Assembly (NCBI GenBank): GCA_023269825.1
Contig: JAGDWI010000003.1
Location: 62,001-126,000, forward strand
Length of the DNA stretch: 64,000 nt
Direction of reading: 5' to 3'
Source of the DNA: Desulfurococcaceae archaeon
GTDB lineage: Archaea; Thermoproteota; Thermoprotei_A; Sulfolobales; Desulfurococcaceae
Shown: piece by piece, positions 52,159 through 62,866 of the stretch
How positions within the stretch are numbered: the first letter of the stretch is position 1
How the letters are laid out: each line of letters starts with the position of its first letter
Notes under the pieces: generated by a model
Seen by the model: only the letters and a program-made list of their open reading frames with translations
Databases searched by the model: none
What the model was told of the DNA's origin: nothing
Position numbers and translations under genes: made by a program

Positions 52159-52827
52159 CTACCTGAGTAAACCATTTTCAAACATCAATACCAGAACCTC
52201 ATAGAAATCTCTAGCAAGAATTTTAACACCAGCTTTTTCGAGATCTATGTTTCTCTCAGAGAAAACATTTACACCTATAAATATGCCATTTATCTTCCTG
52301 CAACTATAGTAATCAGCTATGTAGTCACCTATGCACACTACGTCTCCGCTTACTCCATGCTTCTTTTTCACATAGTTCATCAACTCGGATTTATCGAACA
52401 AAAATTCCTCCTTGTAGCCGAGTAGCTCTAAGTCATGGAAAGTTAATACATCATCAATATATGAGTCTAATCCATGTCTTCTTAGATCCCAGAATATGTA
52501 CCATGGGGAGGTTTCTCTACCTGAGATCACCACTACTTTAACGTTGAAATTCTTCAAGGAGAGGAGGAATTCTCTTAAACCATTTAAGGGCCTAGAGTGC
52601 CTTGATATATACACGCGCCTAAAAATTCTCCAGAATTCATCGTGATCCACTTCTCTCGGAATTTTCTCGCCTAGCCTGTTCTCTTTGAGCAGAGTCATGA
52701 AATCCGGAAAAGCTACGCAATCAGCTCCATTCAATCTAAGTGCTTGGCAATACGCTTCGTAAAAATCTATAATGTTCTCCACGGTCGTTTGATCATAATC
52801 CAATATTACAAGTCCCACTCTAGGCAT
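52159..52827 (-). CDS. HAD-family hydrolase
   Basis: 222 residues from the ATG at 52827. A GTG at 52860 is in frame but lies inside a C/D sRNA. LVILDYDQTTVENIIDFYEA is HAD motif I (DxDxT). KVVVISGRETSP carries motif II. FDKSELMNYVKKKHGVSGDVVCIGDYIADYYSCRKINGIFIGV supplies motifs III and IV. Probably a small-molecule phosphatase of the beta-phosphoglucomutase/phosphoglycolate type; substrate unknown. Confidence 0.82.
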   Translation of the reverse strand: MPRVGLVILDYDQTTVENIIDFYEAYCQALRLNGADCVAFPDFMTLLKENRLGEKIPREVDHDEFWRIFRRVYISRHSRPLNGLREFLLSLKNFNVKVVVISGRETSPWYIFWDLRRHGLDSYIDDVLTFHDLELLGYKEEFLFDKSELMNYVKKKHGVSGDVVCIGDYIADYYSCRKINGIFIGVNVFSERNIDLEKAGVKILARDFYEVLVLMFENGLLR

Positions 52828-52893
52828 TTTAAAACCCTCAGGTTTCGGGAGACTCTTCACAACTCCGTCTTCGGCAAAATCATCATCAGGTTT
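52828..52893 (-). ncRNA. C/D box guide sRNA just upstream of the HAD gene
   Basis: Minus strand: C box ATGATGA (52880-52886), 12-nt guide ttttgccgaaga, D'-like CGGA (52864-52867), 3-nt spacer, C' GTGAAGA (52854-52860), 12-nt guide gtctcccgaaac, D box CTGA (52838-52841). Flanks aaacct and gggttt pair as a terminal stem. The two guides are complementary over their cores to two close, conserved 23S rRNA stretches, GGCAAAA and UUCGGGAGA (recalled from 23S, not aligned here). The D box ends 10 nt before the HAD start codon. Confidence 0.78.
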
Positions 52894-52976
52894 CCGGGTT
52901 AAAAAACTATAAATTCATAATACATAATACCTCGGCAAACCCATTTTTTACATAGGTTTAACTGCTTAATTAGCGC

Positions 52977-53483
52977 GTGGAATTAATGAATGTCGCTAAA
53001 TGCGTAAAGAATGAAAATGAGTTGAATTGCCAGGGAATCAGTGTTTTAAACAAGGAGCAAAACTTACTTAAATTAACTCTCAGTGATACAACAGGTGTTC
53101 TATTTACTCATGAACTAGGAGAATTCATTGCATGCACTGGTAGCTATTTCCAAGTCTACGTATGGGGGAAAACAAAGCACACGATATGGCTCCTGGAACC
53201 AGGGGAAAATACATGCATAATATTTAAAAATGTTTTCCTCGACGAGTGCGCTGACGCTCTATACGTGGTTTCAGGGTCTCCTAACGCCTGTAATGGATTC
53301 ACCTTAAATACATGCGAGAAAGAACTACTCGAAAGAATAAAACTAGTTGGGAACATGCCGTTGTTTATATTGAGGGGTTTAAGCTTCAATCACGATGTTT
53401 TAAACTTAGTTAATCACGATGATCTTGAAGCATGTCATCAAAAATTATTAGTGTTCATGAATAAAACACGTCCCCTGAGGTGA
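52977..53483 (+). CDS. Cysteine-containing protein of unknown function
   Basis: 168 residues from a GTG (an ATG at 52986 is an alternative). It is predicted to be beta-rich in the first 100 residues (LLKLTLSDTTGVLFTHELGEFIA, YFQVYVWGKTKHTIWLLEPGENTCIIF) with seven cysteines in total and a helical tail. No signal peptide or membrane segment. I recognise no family. It is followed 43 bp later by a TatD-like gene on the same strand. Confidence 0.55.
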   Translation: MELMNVAKCVKNENELNCQGISVLNKEQNLLKLTLSDTTGVLFTHELGEFIACTGSYFQVYVWGKTKHTIWLLEPGENTCIIFKNVFLDECADALYVVSGSPNACNGFTLNTCEKELLERIKLVGNMPLFILRGLSFNHDVLNLVNHDDLEACHQKLLVFMNKTRPLR

Positions 53484-53526
53484 AAGAGAATCGAGTAAAA
53501 AAATCCACTTATTGGGGGATGCTGGA

Positions 53527-54249
53527 ATGATTGTAGATGCCCATGTTCACTGCGCTGAGTTAGAGAATATTGAAAACTATGCCAATAACTCAGAGTTCGT
53601 TTTAGTGTGCGTTGCTGATAATCCTCAATCCAGCTATGATGTGATAAAGCTATCTGAGAATTACAAGAACATTTTTCCATGCGTTGGTGTTCACCCATGG
53701 GTCATACATGAGTACAGTATCTCCAACATAGAGTCGTTACTAGAAGATGCCGTTAAGAACCATAACATTAAATGCCTTGGTGAGGTAGGCTTAGACAAGA
53801 GGTTTAAACCATATACATTTTATAAGCAATTAGAGGCGTTTTCTCTATTCATTAAATACGCTAAAGAATACGATCTCGTAGTAAACCTACACGCTGCAGA
53901 TGCGTGGAGAGATGTATTTGAACTAATATATAGAAACAACGTTAACAGAGCTTATTTCCACTGGTATACAGGGCCCCTAGACCTACTTAGACAAATTGAA
54001 GATGTTGGTTTCTACGTAGGGTTTAATCCAGCGTGGCAACTGCAGGAAAAACATAGAGCAATTGTTAATCAAGCTAGGTTAGAATCCCTGATCACGGAAA
54101 GCGATGCACCATACAATTACCGTGGTTTGACAATGACGCCTGATCTCATAAAGAAAAGCATAGAGTATATTTCAAACGTGAAGAATATTAGTATATGCGA
54201 AGTTGAAAAAACTATTTACTCTAATTTCAGAAAACTTTTTAAGATGTAG
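53527..54249 (+). CDS. TatD-family metal-dependent hydrolase
   Basis: 240 residues from the ATG at 53527, seven nt after gggggatg. MIVDAHVHC supplies the first metal ligands. CVGVHPWVI, CLGEVGLDKRF, VNLHAADAW, AYFHWYTG and LITESDAPY are TatD blocks with the remaining histidines and the final aspartate. TatD proteins are 3'-5' exonucleases or related hydrolases; the exact substrate is unclear. Its 3' end overlaps the convergent regulator gene by 11 nt. Confidence 0.88.
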   Translation: MIVDAHVHCAELENIENYANNSEFVLVCVADNPQSSYDVIKLSENYKNIFPCVGVHPWVIHEYSISNIESLLEDAVKNHNIKCLGEVGLDKRFKPYTFYKQLEAFSLFIKYAKEYDLVVNLHAADAWRDVFELIYRNNVNRAYFHWYTGPLDLLRQIEDVGFYVGFNPAWQLQEKHRAIVNQARLESLITESDAPYNYRGLTMTPDLIKKSIEYISNVKNISICEVEKTIYSNFRKLFKM

Positions 54250-54901
54250 TTAACTTATCTAACGATGCCACCGTATCCAGCAAGGTTTGTTTAATTTTCT
54301 TTATTTCTTCGAGGATCATGTCTTTCTTCTTTACTAGTTCTTCTCTTTCTTTAATCAAGTTTTCTCGTTCTCTTCTAATGCTCTCCAATTCATTATCTTT
54401 CTCGCTCAGTAGCGTTCTCAACTTAGTGTTTTCTTGGTTTAATTCATTTACCTGTTGCTCTAGTGCTCTTATTTGTTCCCTCAGCTTCGCTATCTCTGCG
54501 TTAAGAGCCTTTAACTCCTCTTCAGTTCCTGCAACTGGGGCTTTAATAAATGGAACAACTAGTTTCAATTCACCTTTCTTGATTTTATCATATGTTTCAG
54601 CGATGAGTTTACCAGCTTTAGTTTTTTGATTAAGATGGCTCCTAATAGTGGTTTCTGATCTACCTAGTTCCTCAGCTATTTCAGATGTAGTTAAACCCGC
54701 TTTATACCTAGCTAATGCAGCTGCAGCTACGGCTAAGCTATCTATCCAAGTGGATCTTTCAACGGGGTCTCTTATTAGCTCTAAAACTTCAGGCCTGTAT
54801 AAAGTGCCAATAATTAAGGCTATTTCAAGTTGACTAATCTCTTTTTTACCAATTGGTTTAAGCGGTACATTAGTTAAGTCTATGTAGATTTCTTCGCTCA
54901 T
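54239..54901 (-). CDS. HTH regulator of the near-KaiC type with coiled-coil tail
   Basis: 220 residues from the ATG at 54901, after GGTGAA. LAVAAAALARYKAGLTTSEIAEELGRSETTIRSHLNQKT is an archaeal helix-turn-helix block that I associate with the family found next to KaiC homologues (TIGR03879-type; from memory). Residues 125-215 form a long coiled coil rich in Glu, Leu and Lys. A KaiC-like ATPase is encoded 2.3 kb away at 57.2-58.0 kb. Likely a dimeric DNA-binding regulator. Confidence 0.75.
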   Translation of the reverse strand: MSEEIYIDLTNVPLKPIGKKEISQLEIALIIGTLYRPEVLELIRDPVERSTWIDSLAVAAAALARYKAGLTTSEIAEELGRSETTIRSHLNQKTKAGKLIAETYDKIKKGELKLVVPFIKAPVAGTEEELKALNAEIAKLREQIRALEQQVNELNQENTKLRTLLSEKDNELESIRRERENLIKEREELVKKKDMILEEIKKIKQTLLDTVASLDKLTTS

Positions 54902-55022
54902 GTAATTCACCAGGACGAGCACATACTACATCACATATTATTATTTATTAAGTGACTTAAAAACATGAAGTTTAGTTGTCAAGTAGGAAATAAAAGTTTT
55001 ACACGACACGTAAACTTTATAT

Positions 55023-56627
55023 TTATCTAGGCGAGTTCTCTGAAATAAATTTAATGAACTCATGGAATACCGGGCTGGGTTTCAGCGGCCTGCTCTTAAA
55101 CTCTGGGTGTGCTTGTAAACCAAGGTAGAATAGTTCACTGCTCTTATATTCTATTATTTCCGCGTGTTCATCTTCACTGTAACCTGAAATTTTTATTCCT
55201 GAAGTCTCTAATACGTCAACGTATTTTGGATTAACAACATATCGGTGTCTATGCCTCTCATATACTTCTCTAGCACCATAGATCCTCCATGCCAGCGTAC
55301 CCGGCACTATTATTATTTTCTTCGCGCCTAAGCGTAGGGTTCCCCCCATTTCTCTAACATTGACCTGTTCTGGTGCAAGAGTTATAACTGGGTGAGGCGT
55401 ATTAGGATCTAGTTCAGAGCTATTAGCATCTTTTAATCCAACTAGGTTTCTCGCGGCCTCCACAACCATTAATTGCATTCCGAAACATATACCTAGTGTT
55501 GGTTTATCTTCTTCTCGCAAGTACTTTATTGCTTCGATTTTCCCTTCAGCTCCTCTTCTACCGAACCCTGGTAAAATAATTGCTCCATCGACATTGCTTA
55601 ACTCGTTGATTAGGCCCGGGTTTTTCTCAATATCAGTTGATTCCATCCACGTCAATTCTGGTTTCACGTTGTTCCATGCAGACGCGTGGTTTAACGCCTC
55701 AATTATGCTAACGTAACTGTCCCTGAGCTTCGTGTATTTCCCGATCATAGCTATTCTAACTGGTTTACTGCGATTCTTTAATTTCTCGACGAATAGAGCC
55801 CATTCAGATAAATCAGGTTGCCTTGCATCTAAATCCAGTTTCTCGAGCAGGTACTTTGTGAACCCTTGATCATTGAGCATTAAGGGTATCTCGTAAGAGG
55901 TTTCTAGGAATGGGCAGCTGAAAACACCATGAGGTGGTATATTACTGTGAAGTGCTAATTTATGTCTTGCTTCCTCGTCGAGATGCCTCATAGACCTAGC
56001 AATTAATGCATCGGGTTGAATTCCTATTCTCCGCAATTCTTGGACACTATGCTGTATTGGTTTAGTCTTCAACTCTCCCGACGGAAGAATAGGTGCTAAT
56101 CCTACGTGGACGTAAAAAGTACTCTTAACACCCTCTTCAAATCTCATTTGTCTAGCTGCTTCTTGGAATGGAAGACCCTCAATATCTCCAACCGTTCCCC
56201 CGATCTCAACTATTACTATATCCGAATTGTTCTCCTTTGCGATATTCCTAATTTCCTGCTTGATTTCACTAACAACGTGAGGTATTATTTGAACACATTG
56301 CCCAAGGTATTCTCCACGTCTCTCCTTCATGATGACGGAGTAATAGATTTGGCCTGAAGTAATATTGTTTCTCTTCGATAGATTCACATGTAGAAATCTC
56401 TCATAGTGACCGATATCCATGTCTGTTTCTCCGCCATCATCTGTTACGAATACTTCCCCATGAGCGTATGGACTCATTGTACCAGCATCTACGTTTAAGT
56501 ATGGATCTATTTTTATAACTGTTACCGTATAACCCGCGCTCTTAACTAGTAAACCTATAGATGCTGTAATAATGCCCTTACCAAGCCCTGATAAAACACC
56601 GCCAGTAACAAACACGTACTTAGTCAA
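55023..56627 (-). CDS. pyrG: CTP synthase
   Basis: 534 residues. The synthetase domain has VTGGVLSGLGKGIITASIGLL, DPYLNVDAGTMSPYAHGEVF and DGGETDMDIGHYERF. The glutaminase domain has GAIILPGFGRRG, LGICFGMQLMVVEAARN with the nucleophile cysteine, and GLQAHPEFKSRP with the His-Glu pair. It aminates UTP to CTP using glutamine, continuing the pathway that starts with UMP kinase. Confidence 0.97.
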   Translation of the reverse strand: MTKYVFVTGGVLSGLGKGIITASIGLLVKSAGYTVTVIKIDPYLNVDAGTMSPYAHGEVFVTDDGGETDMDIGHYERFLHVNLSKRNNITSGQIYYSVIMKERRGEYLGQCVQIIPHVVSEIKQEIRNIAKENNSDIVIVEIGGTVGDIEGLPFQEAARQMRFEEGVKSTFYVHVGLAPILPSGELKTKPIQHSVQELRRIGIQPDALIARSMRHLDEEARHKLALHSNIPPHGVFSCPFLETSYEIPLMLNDQGFTKYLLEKLDLDARQPDLSEWALFVEKLKNRSKPVRIAMIGKYTKLRDSYVSIIEALNHASAWNNVKPELTWMESTDIEKNPGLINELSNVDGAIILPGFGRRGAEGKIEAIKYLREEDKPTLGICFGMQLMVVEAARNLVGLKDANSSELDPNTPHPVITLAPEQVNVREMGGTLRLGAKKIIIVPGTLAWRIYGAREVYERHRHRYVVNPKYVDVLETSGIKISGYSEDEHAEIIEYKSSELFYLGLQAHPEFKSRPLKPSPVFHEFIKFISENSPR

Positions 56628-56690
56628 CGTGCCCGCGGTTAAAATATTAGAAACTAAGTTTAAATAATGTTTCCCATGTAGGTTTTACAC

Positions 56691-57227
56691 ATGAATGAGC
56701 AGAATTCACGCAAAAAAGTAAAATACGTGTCATGGCGAGAAGTCCACGAAGTAATAGGTTTACTTGCAAAACGCTTGATTAAAGACTACGCGCCGGAAAT
56801 CATAGTAGCTGTTGCTAAGGGAGGATTAATTCCAGCCAGAATACTATCAGATATACTCGGAGTTGAGGAAATGGGCTTTATCGAAGTAAAATTCTACAAG
56901 AGCATTGGCATTAGAGCTGAGAAACCGTTCATTAAACACGTTGCTATCCCATTAATTAAGGATAGAAACGTCCTAGTTGTAGACGATGTCGTTGATAGTG
57001 GTAGAACAATACAACTAGTCGTGGATACACTGGCTGATCATGCTCCAAAACAGCTCAGGACGCTTGCTCTCTACTTAAAACCCTGGAGTACATATATTCC
57101 GGATTACTACTTCGATGTTACAGACGATTGGATTGTTTATCCATGGGAAACATGCGAAGCAAAAAAGGAAAAAGTAGAATTAGCTAACGTAGAGTTTAAA
57201 GAGTTCAGCGAGTACTGCGTTCTCTAA
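56691..57227 (+). CDS. Phosphoribosyltransferase
   Basis: 178 residues. [38 protein letters not shown] and [18 protein letters not shown] (the PRPP loop) define a type I PRTase of the archaeal Gpt/Hpt-like group. It is paralogous to the N-terminal domain of the protein at 14.7 kb (shared WDE/WRE, GG.PAR and YPW segments) but lacks the winged-helix tail. Base specificity unknown. Convergent, with a 4-nt overlap, with the KaiC-like gene. Confidence 0.85.
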   Translation: MNEQNSRKKVKYVSWREVHEVIGLLAKRLIKDYAPEIIVAVAKGGLIPARILSDILGVEEMGFIEVKFYKSIGIRAEKPFIKHVAIPLIKDRNVLVVDDVVDSGRTIQLVVDTLADHAPKQLRTLALYLKPWSTYIPDYYFDVTDDWIVYPWETCEAKKEKVELANVEFKEFSEYCVL

Positions 57228-57958
57228 AATCTACTTGTTTTAAGGACTTTGTCAGGGTAAACAATAATCCCTTTATCCGTTATATCAAATATGTGTCTCT
57301 TCATGCTATGACTTGTACCCCTCATTTTCCAGATTACTAGACTCCTAACGAGTTCACCATCTATTTCATCTAGATCCAACCTAATTATGCCGTCTGCAGC
57401 GTGTTCAACGCCGGGGCCTCCGAAACCCCTCTCAGTGACAGAAACCTGTGATACCAGAATACTCGTTGTACCCATTCCAGATAGTACTTTCTTTAATTGA
57501 AGAACTATGCTTCTCGCAACCGATGGCTTACTCAAGTAAAGTGTTGACACACTATCCACTACCACCCTCTGCGCGTTTACTTCTCTTATAGCTGCTCTGA
57601 GTACATCAACGAGTTCCTCGACACTATCAGGGTCTCTCACAACGTATTTTTCTCGCTTAGCGGCTTCACCAACACCGCCGGTGAACGCATCTATGATTGA
57701 AAATTTCCCCTCTTGCTCGTATTGTCTAACATCCCACCCGAAGTTCTTCATGTTGATTCGTACTTGAACCGGGTGTTCTTCTAAGGCAACATATATACCG
57801 GGTTCACCAATCTGTAATCCATTCCAGAGGAACTGTGCCGAGAAAATGCTCTTCCCCGTTCCAGGTCCACCACTTAATAATACCACGTTTCTTTTCGGTA
57901 TTCCTCCATTCAATATCTCGTCGAAACCCGGTATATTTGTCTTAACTCTTTCAACCAT
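57224..57958 (-). CDS. Single-domain KaiC-like RecA-fold ATPase
   Basis: 244 residues. [22 protein letters not shown] leads into Walker A GGPGTGKS (30-37). [14 protein letters not shown] carries the paired catalytic glutamates and [12 protein letters not shown] is Walker [33 protein letters not shown] is typical of archaeal KaiC homologues. It is not the clock protein itself; archaeal members are thought to be signalling or regulatory ATPases. Confidence 0.92.
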   Translation of the reverse strand: MVERVKTNIPGFDEILNGGIPKRNVVLLSGGPGTGKSIFSAQFLWNGLQIGEPGIYVALEEHPVQVRINMKNFGWDVRQYEQEGKFSIIDAFTGGVGEAAKREKYVVRDPDSVEELVDVLRAAIREVNAQRVVVDSVSTLYLSKPSVARSIVLQLKKVLSGMGTTSILVSQVSVTERGFGGPGVEHAADGIIRLDLDEIDGELVRSLVIWKMRGTSHSMKRHIFDITDKGIIVYPDKVLKTSRF

Positions 57959-58041
57959 AGTAAAACACCTATGGCTTTATTTAATTATTAGACAAAACAT
58001 ATAAGTATTTTCAGCTTCTATAATTTCACGATTTTATTACC

Positions 58042-58051
58042 CTTTATATTA
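58042..58051 (+). promoter_or_regulatory. TATA-like box for cdc48
   Basis: ctttatatta lies 33-42 nt before the ATG at 58084. It is followed by a strong aggaggt ribosome-binding site at 58070-58076, one of the few full Shine-Dalgarno sequences in the window. Confidence 0.5.
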
Positions 58052-58083
58052 GTTTTAAACATTGAAAGCAGGAGGTTATATGG

Positions 58084-60333
58084 ATGACAACCGGGCCAAA
58101 TAAAGCTGAAAAATCAATTAAATTACGCGTCGCTGAAGCTCGATCACGCGATGTAGGTAGAAAAATCGCTAGAGTTGATAGAGAGACCATGAAAAAACTG
58201 GGAATAGAAGTAGGAGATTTCGTTGAGGTTATAGGTCCAAAGGGAAGAGAAGTAGTAAAGATCTGGCCTGCTTACTCAGAGGATGAAGGTCAGGGACTTA
58301 TAAGAGTTGATGGAACAGTCAGAAAGTCCATTGGCGTATCGCCTGGAGACTATGTCACGATTAGACCGATAAAAGTAGATCCCGCAACTAGGATAGTGGT
58401 TGCACCAGCTGAAAACATGCCTCGAATAAACGCTGACCCCGATTACTTTGCTCAAATAATCAAAAAATACTTACAAGGTAACCCCGTGAAACGTGGAGAT
58501 GTTCTAGATATACCATTCTATGGGATGCTACTGAGATTCATAATTACTAGCGTTCAGCCCTCCGCAGTAGTTTACGTCACAGATGATACAAATATAGAGG
58601 TTAGATTACAACCATTGAGGCCCGGAGTAGTTGGTGAAGGAGTTCCCTTAGTTACTTGGGAGGATATCGGTGACCTCGAGGAAGTAAAGCAAAGAATAAG
58701 GGAAATAGTTGAACTCCCCCTTAAACACCCCGAGTTATTTGAACGCTTAGGAATTGAACCACCGAAGGGTATCCTATTATTTGGGCCGCCCGGAACAGGT
58801 AAAACACTACTAGCAAAAGCGTTAGCTAATGAGATCGGCGCATACTTCATAACTATCAATGGCCCCGAGATCATGAGTAAATTCTACGGTGAATCAGAGG
58901 AAAGACTAAGAAGAATATTCGATGAAGCTCAAGCCAATGCTCCAGCCATAATATTTATCGATGAAATAGACAGCATAGCTCCTAAGAGGGAAGAAGTAGT
59001 GGGTGAAGTAGAGAAAAGAGTTGTTTCACAGCTACTTACACTTATGGACGGTCTCAAGGAACGCGGAAAAGTCATCGTTATAGGAGCGACTAATAGACCA
59101 GAAGCCCTTGATCCAGCCTTAAGAAGACCAGGTAGATTCGATAGAGAGATAGAAATTCCGCCTCCTGATAGGAGAGCTAGAAGAGAAATACTAGCTGTAC
59201 ACACTAGAAACATGCCTCTATTAGAAGATGTCGACTTAGATAAAATAGCTGAAATGACGCATGGTTACACAGGTGCCGATATAGCCGCCCTCGTGAAAGA
59301 AGCAGCTATGAATGCTCTCAGGAGATTCATACAGCAAGAGAACATTGACTTAAATCAACCAATACCAGCAGAGAAACTGGAAAAACTTAGAGTAACAATG
59401 GAAGACTTCCTGGTTGCTATGAAGTCCATTCAACCTTCTCTCATGAGAGAAGTAATTGTCGAGATACCAGAGGTGCGTTGGACGGATATCGGTGGATTAG
59501 AGGATATTAAACAAGAACTACGTGAAAGCATTGAGTGGCCAATGAAATACCCCCATGTATTCGAGAAAATGGGCGTTGAACCACCGAAGGGTATCCTATT
59601 ATTTGGGCCGCCCGGAACAGGTAAAACACTACTAGCAAAAGCTGTCGCAACAGAGAGTGGTGCAAACTTCATTGCTATCAGAGGTCCCGAAGTACTCAGT
59701 AAATGGGTTGGTGAATCAGAAAAAGCAATACGTCAAATATTCAGAAGAGCTCGCATGGTTGCACCAACCGTGGTATTCTTCGACGAAATAGATAGCATTG
59801 CTGGTGTGCGTGGAAGCGACCCCAGCGGAGTAATCGATCGTATAGTGAACCAGTTACTAACAGAGCTGGATGGTATACAATCTCTACGTAGAGTAGTCGT
59901 AATCGCTGCAACCAATAGACCTGACTTACTTGACCCTGCACTACTGAGACCTGGAAGATTCGATAAACTAGTCTATGTTCCTCCGCCAGATCAAAAAGCG
60001 CGTTTAGAGATATTCAAAGTACACACTAGAAAGCTTCCTCTAGCTGAAGACGTTAATCTAGAGGAGCTCTCCAGAAGAACCGAAGGTTACACAGGTGCAG
60101 ATATAGCTGCTGTTTGCAAAGAAGCAGCTATGCTTGCTCTCAGAGAAGTATTCACTAAATCAGGGTCTCTACAAGTAACAAGGATTGAAATGAGGCACTT
60201 CGCTGAAGCTCTGAACAGGATTCCGCCGAGTTTAAGTAAAACAGATGTTGAAATGTATGATAGATTAGCTAAAGAGCTTAAAAGAGTTAGCACTAGTGGT
60301 GGGTTTAGAAGAATACAGTTACCATATGCTTAA
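58084..60333 (+). CDS. cdc48: CDC48/p97-type AAA+ ATPase (VAT)
   Basis: 749 residues. The N domain (1-190) is a double-psi barrel plus a four-stranded lobe ([26 protein letters not shown]). D1 has Walker A GPPGTGKT (about 234-241), Walker [16 protein letters not shown] and [21 protein letters not shown]2 has Walker A (about 508-515), [17 protein letters not shown] and [20 protein letters not shown]. The hexameric unfoldase feeds the proteasome and remodels complexes. The D1 and D2 Walker A regions share a 67-bp perfect DNA repeat. Confidence 0.97.
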   Translation: MTTGPNKAEKSIKLRVAEARSRDVGRKIARVDRETMKKLGIEVGDFVEVIGPKGREVVKIWPAYSEDEGQGLIRVDGTVRKSIGVSPGDYVTIRPIKVDPATRIVVAPAENMPRINADPDYFAQIIKKYLQGNPVKRGDVLDIPFYGMLLRFIITSVQPSAVVYVTDDTNIEVRLQPLRPGVVGEGVPLVTWEDIGDLEEVKQRIREIVELPLKHPELFERLGIEPPKGILLFGPPGTGKTLLAKALANEIGAYFITINGPEIMSKFYGESEERLRRIFDEAQANAPAIIFIDEIDSIAPKREEVVGEVEKRVVSQLLTLMDGLKERGKVIVIGATNRPEALDPALRRPGRFDREIEIPPPDRRARREILAVHTRNMPLLEDVDLDKIAEMTHGYTGADIAALVKEAAMNALRRFIQQENIDLNQPIPAEKLEKLRVTMEDFLVAMKSIQPSLMREVIVEIPEVRWTDIGGLEDIKQELRESIEWPMKYPHVFEKMGVEPPKGILLFGPPGTGKTLLAKAVATESGANFIAIRGPEVLSKWVGESEKAIRQIFRRARMVAPTVVFFDEIDSIAGVRGSDPSGVIDRIVNQLLTELDGIQSLRRVVVIAATNRPDLLDPALLRPGRFDKLVYVPPPDQKARLEIFKVHTRKLPLAEDVNLEELSRRTEGYTGADIAAVCKEAAMLALREVFTKSGSLQVTRIEMRHFAEALNRIPPSLSKTDVEMYDRLAKELKRVSTSGGFRRIQLPYA
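58754..58820 (+). repeat. 67-bp repeat, copy 1 (D1 Walker A region of cdc48)
   Basis: Identical over 67 nt to 59576-59642, including third codon positions, although the two AAA domains differ on both sides of it. The copies are 822 bp apart, in frame. Perfect identity at synonymous sites suggests recent gene conversion. Confidence 0.9.
59576..59642 (+). repeat. 67-bp repeat, copy 2 (D2 Walker A region of cdc48)
   Basis: Second perfect copy of the segment at 58754-58820; it codes for the same peptide from [17 protein letters not shown] to LLAKA. Confidence 0.9.
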
Positions 60334-62836
60334 TAGTGAAACCTCGAAGAGCATGCTCTTAAACGGTGCTAATCATTTGGTTAACATGCAGAACTCCTCC
60401 GAAGTGGTTATCCCAGCTTCTTTCACGCGTTTTTTACGTGATCTAGGTAAATTATCTGAGACATTAATAAAGGGTAGAATTAGAGCTCTAATAGTGATCT
60501 CTGGTTTGAACCCAGTTAAACTGGGTGTTCTCGCGGCAAAAACCGTGGATTATTATGTGACGAAGTGGTTGAAGCACTGTGACAAAAAAGAACTTAAAGG
60601 ATTATACGTGCTACATGATGAATTCCAAGACGCCGTTGAAATGAAGGAAGTATTTAGAAACAAGGTATCGAAGATAAGCAAGAAAATAGATTTCGAATAC
60701 GCTGTCTACGAGAAAAGCGAGAAGTACTTGGGGACAACAGTACAAGTACTAGTAATGGATTTAACTAAGGATCTAAAACCAAATGATTTAGGTAGATTAG
60801 TGGGAATAGTTGAAGGTGGAGGAATAATAATATTTCTCACGCCAAGTTGGAGTACATGGGATACGTTTAAAACCATTTTCAAGGAGACTTTGACGGTTCC
60901 ACAGTTTCCAGAGCCTAGACACGTATTCATAACTTGGATCAAGAGGAAACTACTAACTCACGACGGCATAGGTATATTCGATGCAGACAATGACAAAATC
61001 ATAAAGAAGCTTACACTTAGAGGAGAAGTAAGAGAATACGTGAAGAACATTACAATTCCGCGAGAAAAACTCTTCCCCGCAGAAGTATACGAGCATACTT
61101 TAACTATGGATCAAGTTAACGTGATTAAAATGATGGAGTACTTCTATGAGAAACCGGAAAAGGGTAAGAAAAAAGTACTCGTATTAACCGCTGACCGTGG
61201 TCGAGGAAAAAGCTGCGCGATAGGTATAGGGCTAGTAGGGCTTCTTCACCTCTTTCGCAAAATAAAACCAAGGTTCAGAGCACTAATAACATCGCCTTCT
61301 CCCAGCAACATTCAATCACTGATGCTCTTAGCGAGCAAAGTCCTTGATAGTTTAAGTTACAAGTATGAAGTTGTAAAGAGGGGAGGAAACATAATCGAGA
61401 TACGTGGAGATCGATTCAGTATCGAGTACTGGGAACCTGTTGTAATACCCAAAATCAAAGGAGACATAGTGGTTGTAGATGAAGCAGCTGGAATACATGT
61501 GCCTCTACTATACAAAATCCTCGAGGTTTATAACAGATTGATTTTCTCATCTACAATTCACGGTTACGAGGGAGCTGGCAGAGGATTCTCGGTGAGGTTC
61601 CTTAAGAGATTGAAAACAATGGAGAACATTGAACTATACCAATACGAGATGACTGAACCTATAAGATACAACTATAATGACCCGGTGGAGGAGTGGCAGT
61701 TTAAATCACTGCTACTAGATGCCGAGCCAGCTGAGCTCGATGAAAAAGACCTTGAAGACATTGAAAACAAGAGATTAATTTACGTTAAATATGATCCCAA
61801 GGAACTATTCGAAAACGAAGAAGAGCTAAGACAGTTGTTCGGTATATACGTGCTCGCTCACTACAGAAACGAACCAGACGATCTCGGTATGCTAGCTGAT
61901 GCACCACACCACATGATAAGAGCAGTTAAAACAACCACGGGTAAAGTAGTTTGCGCAATTCAAATAGCTCAGGAAGGTCCCATAGAATCTAATATAGTGG
62001 AAGAACTACTTAAAGGCGGAAAAATACCTGGAAACATTATACCAGATAGGTTTCTCAAACATACAAGACTCATAGACTTCGCTTCCACAGTAGGGTGGCG
62101 TATAGTTAGAATAGCAACACACCCCGCTGTTCAAAGTAAGGGTATTGGTAGCTGGGCCATGGAGAAAATTTTCGAAGAAGTAAAAGAAAGAGGGCTTGAT
62201 TGGCTTGGATCAGGGTTCGGGGTAACAGAAGAATTACTCCGTTTCTGGATTAAGAACGGGTTCAGCGTTATTCACATAAGTCCCGATAGAAACCCCGTTA
62301 GCGGAGAATACACCGTCTTGGTTTTAAAACCAGCTAATGAGAAAACCGCTAAACTCATAGAAATAGCTCAACTAGAGTTCAAAATGAAAATTCTGAATAG
62401 TCTTCCAATAAACTATAGGGAGCTAGAACCCGAAGTAGCTCTCTTACTGCTTGATAATCAACCATACATATACAATGATAAGCCATTAAATGTTTTCTCG
62501 ACAATAGCGCTTGATAGACTTTGGACGTATTGTAAGGGGCCTATGACGTTTGAAGCCGCAGCTGACTTAATGTACGGTATTAGTAGAGTACATTGGTTAA
62601 CAAAGAAAGAATCACGGCCAAACCTGGATAAGATACAAGAGTTGCTTTTAATTACAAAAGCACTCCAAGGACTTACGTGGGATGAAGCATCAGAGTTATT
62701 GAAGAAACCAGTGAAAACACTCCAGGAAATGGGTCACGAGATAGCCTGTATTTACTTCAGGTACTTAACGAGAATTGAACCAGATGAGTATACTCCAGGC
62801 GTAAATATAGGTACATATAAAACTGGGATATTATAA
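60326..62836 (+). CDS. tmcA: tRNA(Met) cytidine acetyltransferase TmcA
   Basis: 836 residues from the ATG at 60326, overlapping the cdc48 stop by 8 nt. A RecA-like helicase module has [16 protein letters not shown] (Walker A) and [16 protein letters not shown] (Walker B DEAA). The GNAT acetyltransferase motif is [21 protein letters not shown]. The helical C-terminal tail binds tRNA. It makes N4-acetylcytidine in RNA using acetyl-CoA and ATP; archaeal homologues modify many RNAs. Co-transcription with cdc48 is likely. Confidence 0.94.
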   Translation: MLNSETSKSMLLNGANHLVNMQNSSEVVIPASFTRFLRDLGKLSETLIKGRIRALIVISGLNPVKLGVLAAKTVDYYVTKWLKHCDKKELKGLYVLHDEFQDAVEMKEVFRNKVSKISKKIDFEYAVYEKSEKYLGTTVQVLVMDLTKDLKPNDLGRLVGIVEGGGIIIFLTPSWSTWDTFKTIFKETLTVPQFPEPRHVFITWIKRKLLTHDGIGIFDADNDKIIKKLTLRGEVREYVKNITIPREKLFPAEVYEHTLTMDQVNVIKMMEYFYEKPEKGKKKVLVLTADRGRGKSCAIGIGLVGLLHLFRKIKPRFRALITSPSPSNIQSLMLLASKVLDSLSYKYEVVKRGGNIIEIRGDRFSIEYWEPVVIPKIKGDIVVVDEAAGIHVPLLYKILEVYNRLIFSSTIHGYEGAGRGFSVRFLKRLKTMENIELYQYEMTEPIRYNYNDPVEEWQFKSLLLDAEPAELDEKDLEDIENKRLIYVKYDPKELFENEEELRQLFGIYVLAHYRNEPDDLGMLADAPHHMIRAVKTTTGKVVCAIQIAQEGPIESNIVEELLKGGKIPGNIIPDRFLKHTRLIDFASTVGWRIVRIATHPAVQSKGIGSWAMEKIFEEVKERGLDWLGSGFGVTEELLRFWIKNGFSVIHISPDRNPVSGEYTVLVLKPANEKTAKLIEIAQLEFKMKILNSLPINYRELEPEVALLLLDNQPYIYNDKPLNVFSTIALDRLWTYCKGPMTFEAAADLMYGISRVHWLTKKESRPNLDKIQELLLITKALQGLTWDEASELLKKPVKTLQEMGHEIACIYFRYLTRIEPDEYTPGVNIGTYKTGIL

Positions 62837-62866
62837 TGGGTTTCACTACTCCAGCGGGTACCCTGA

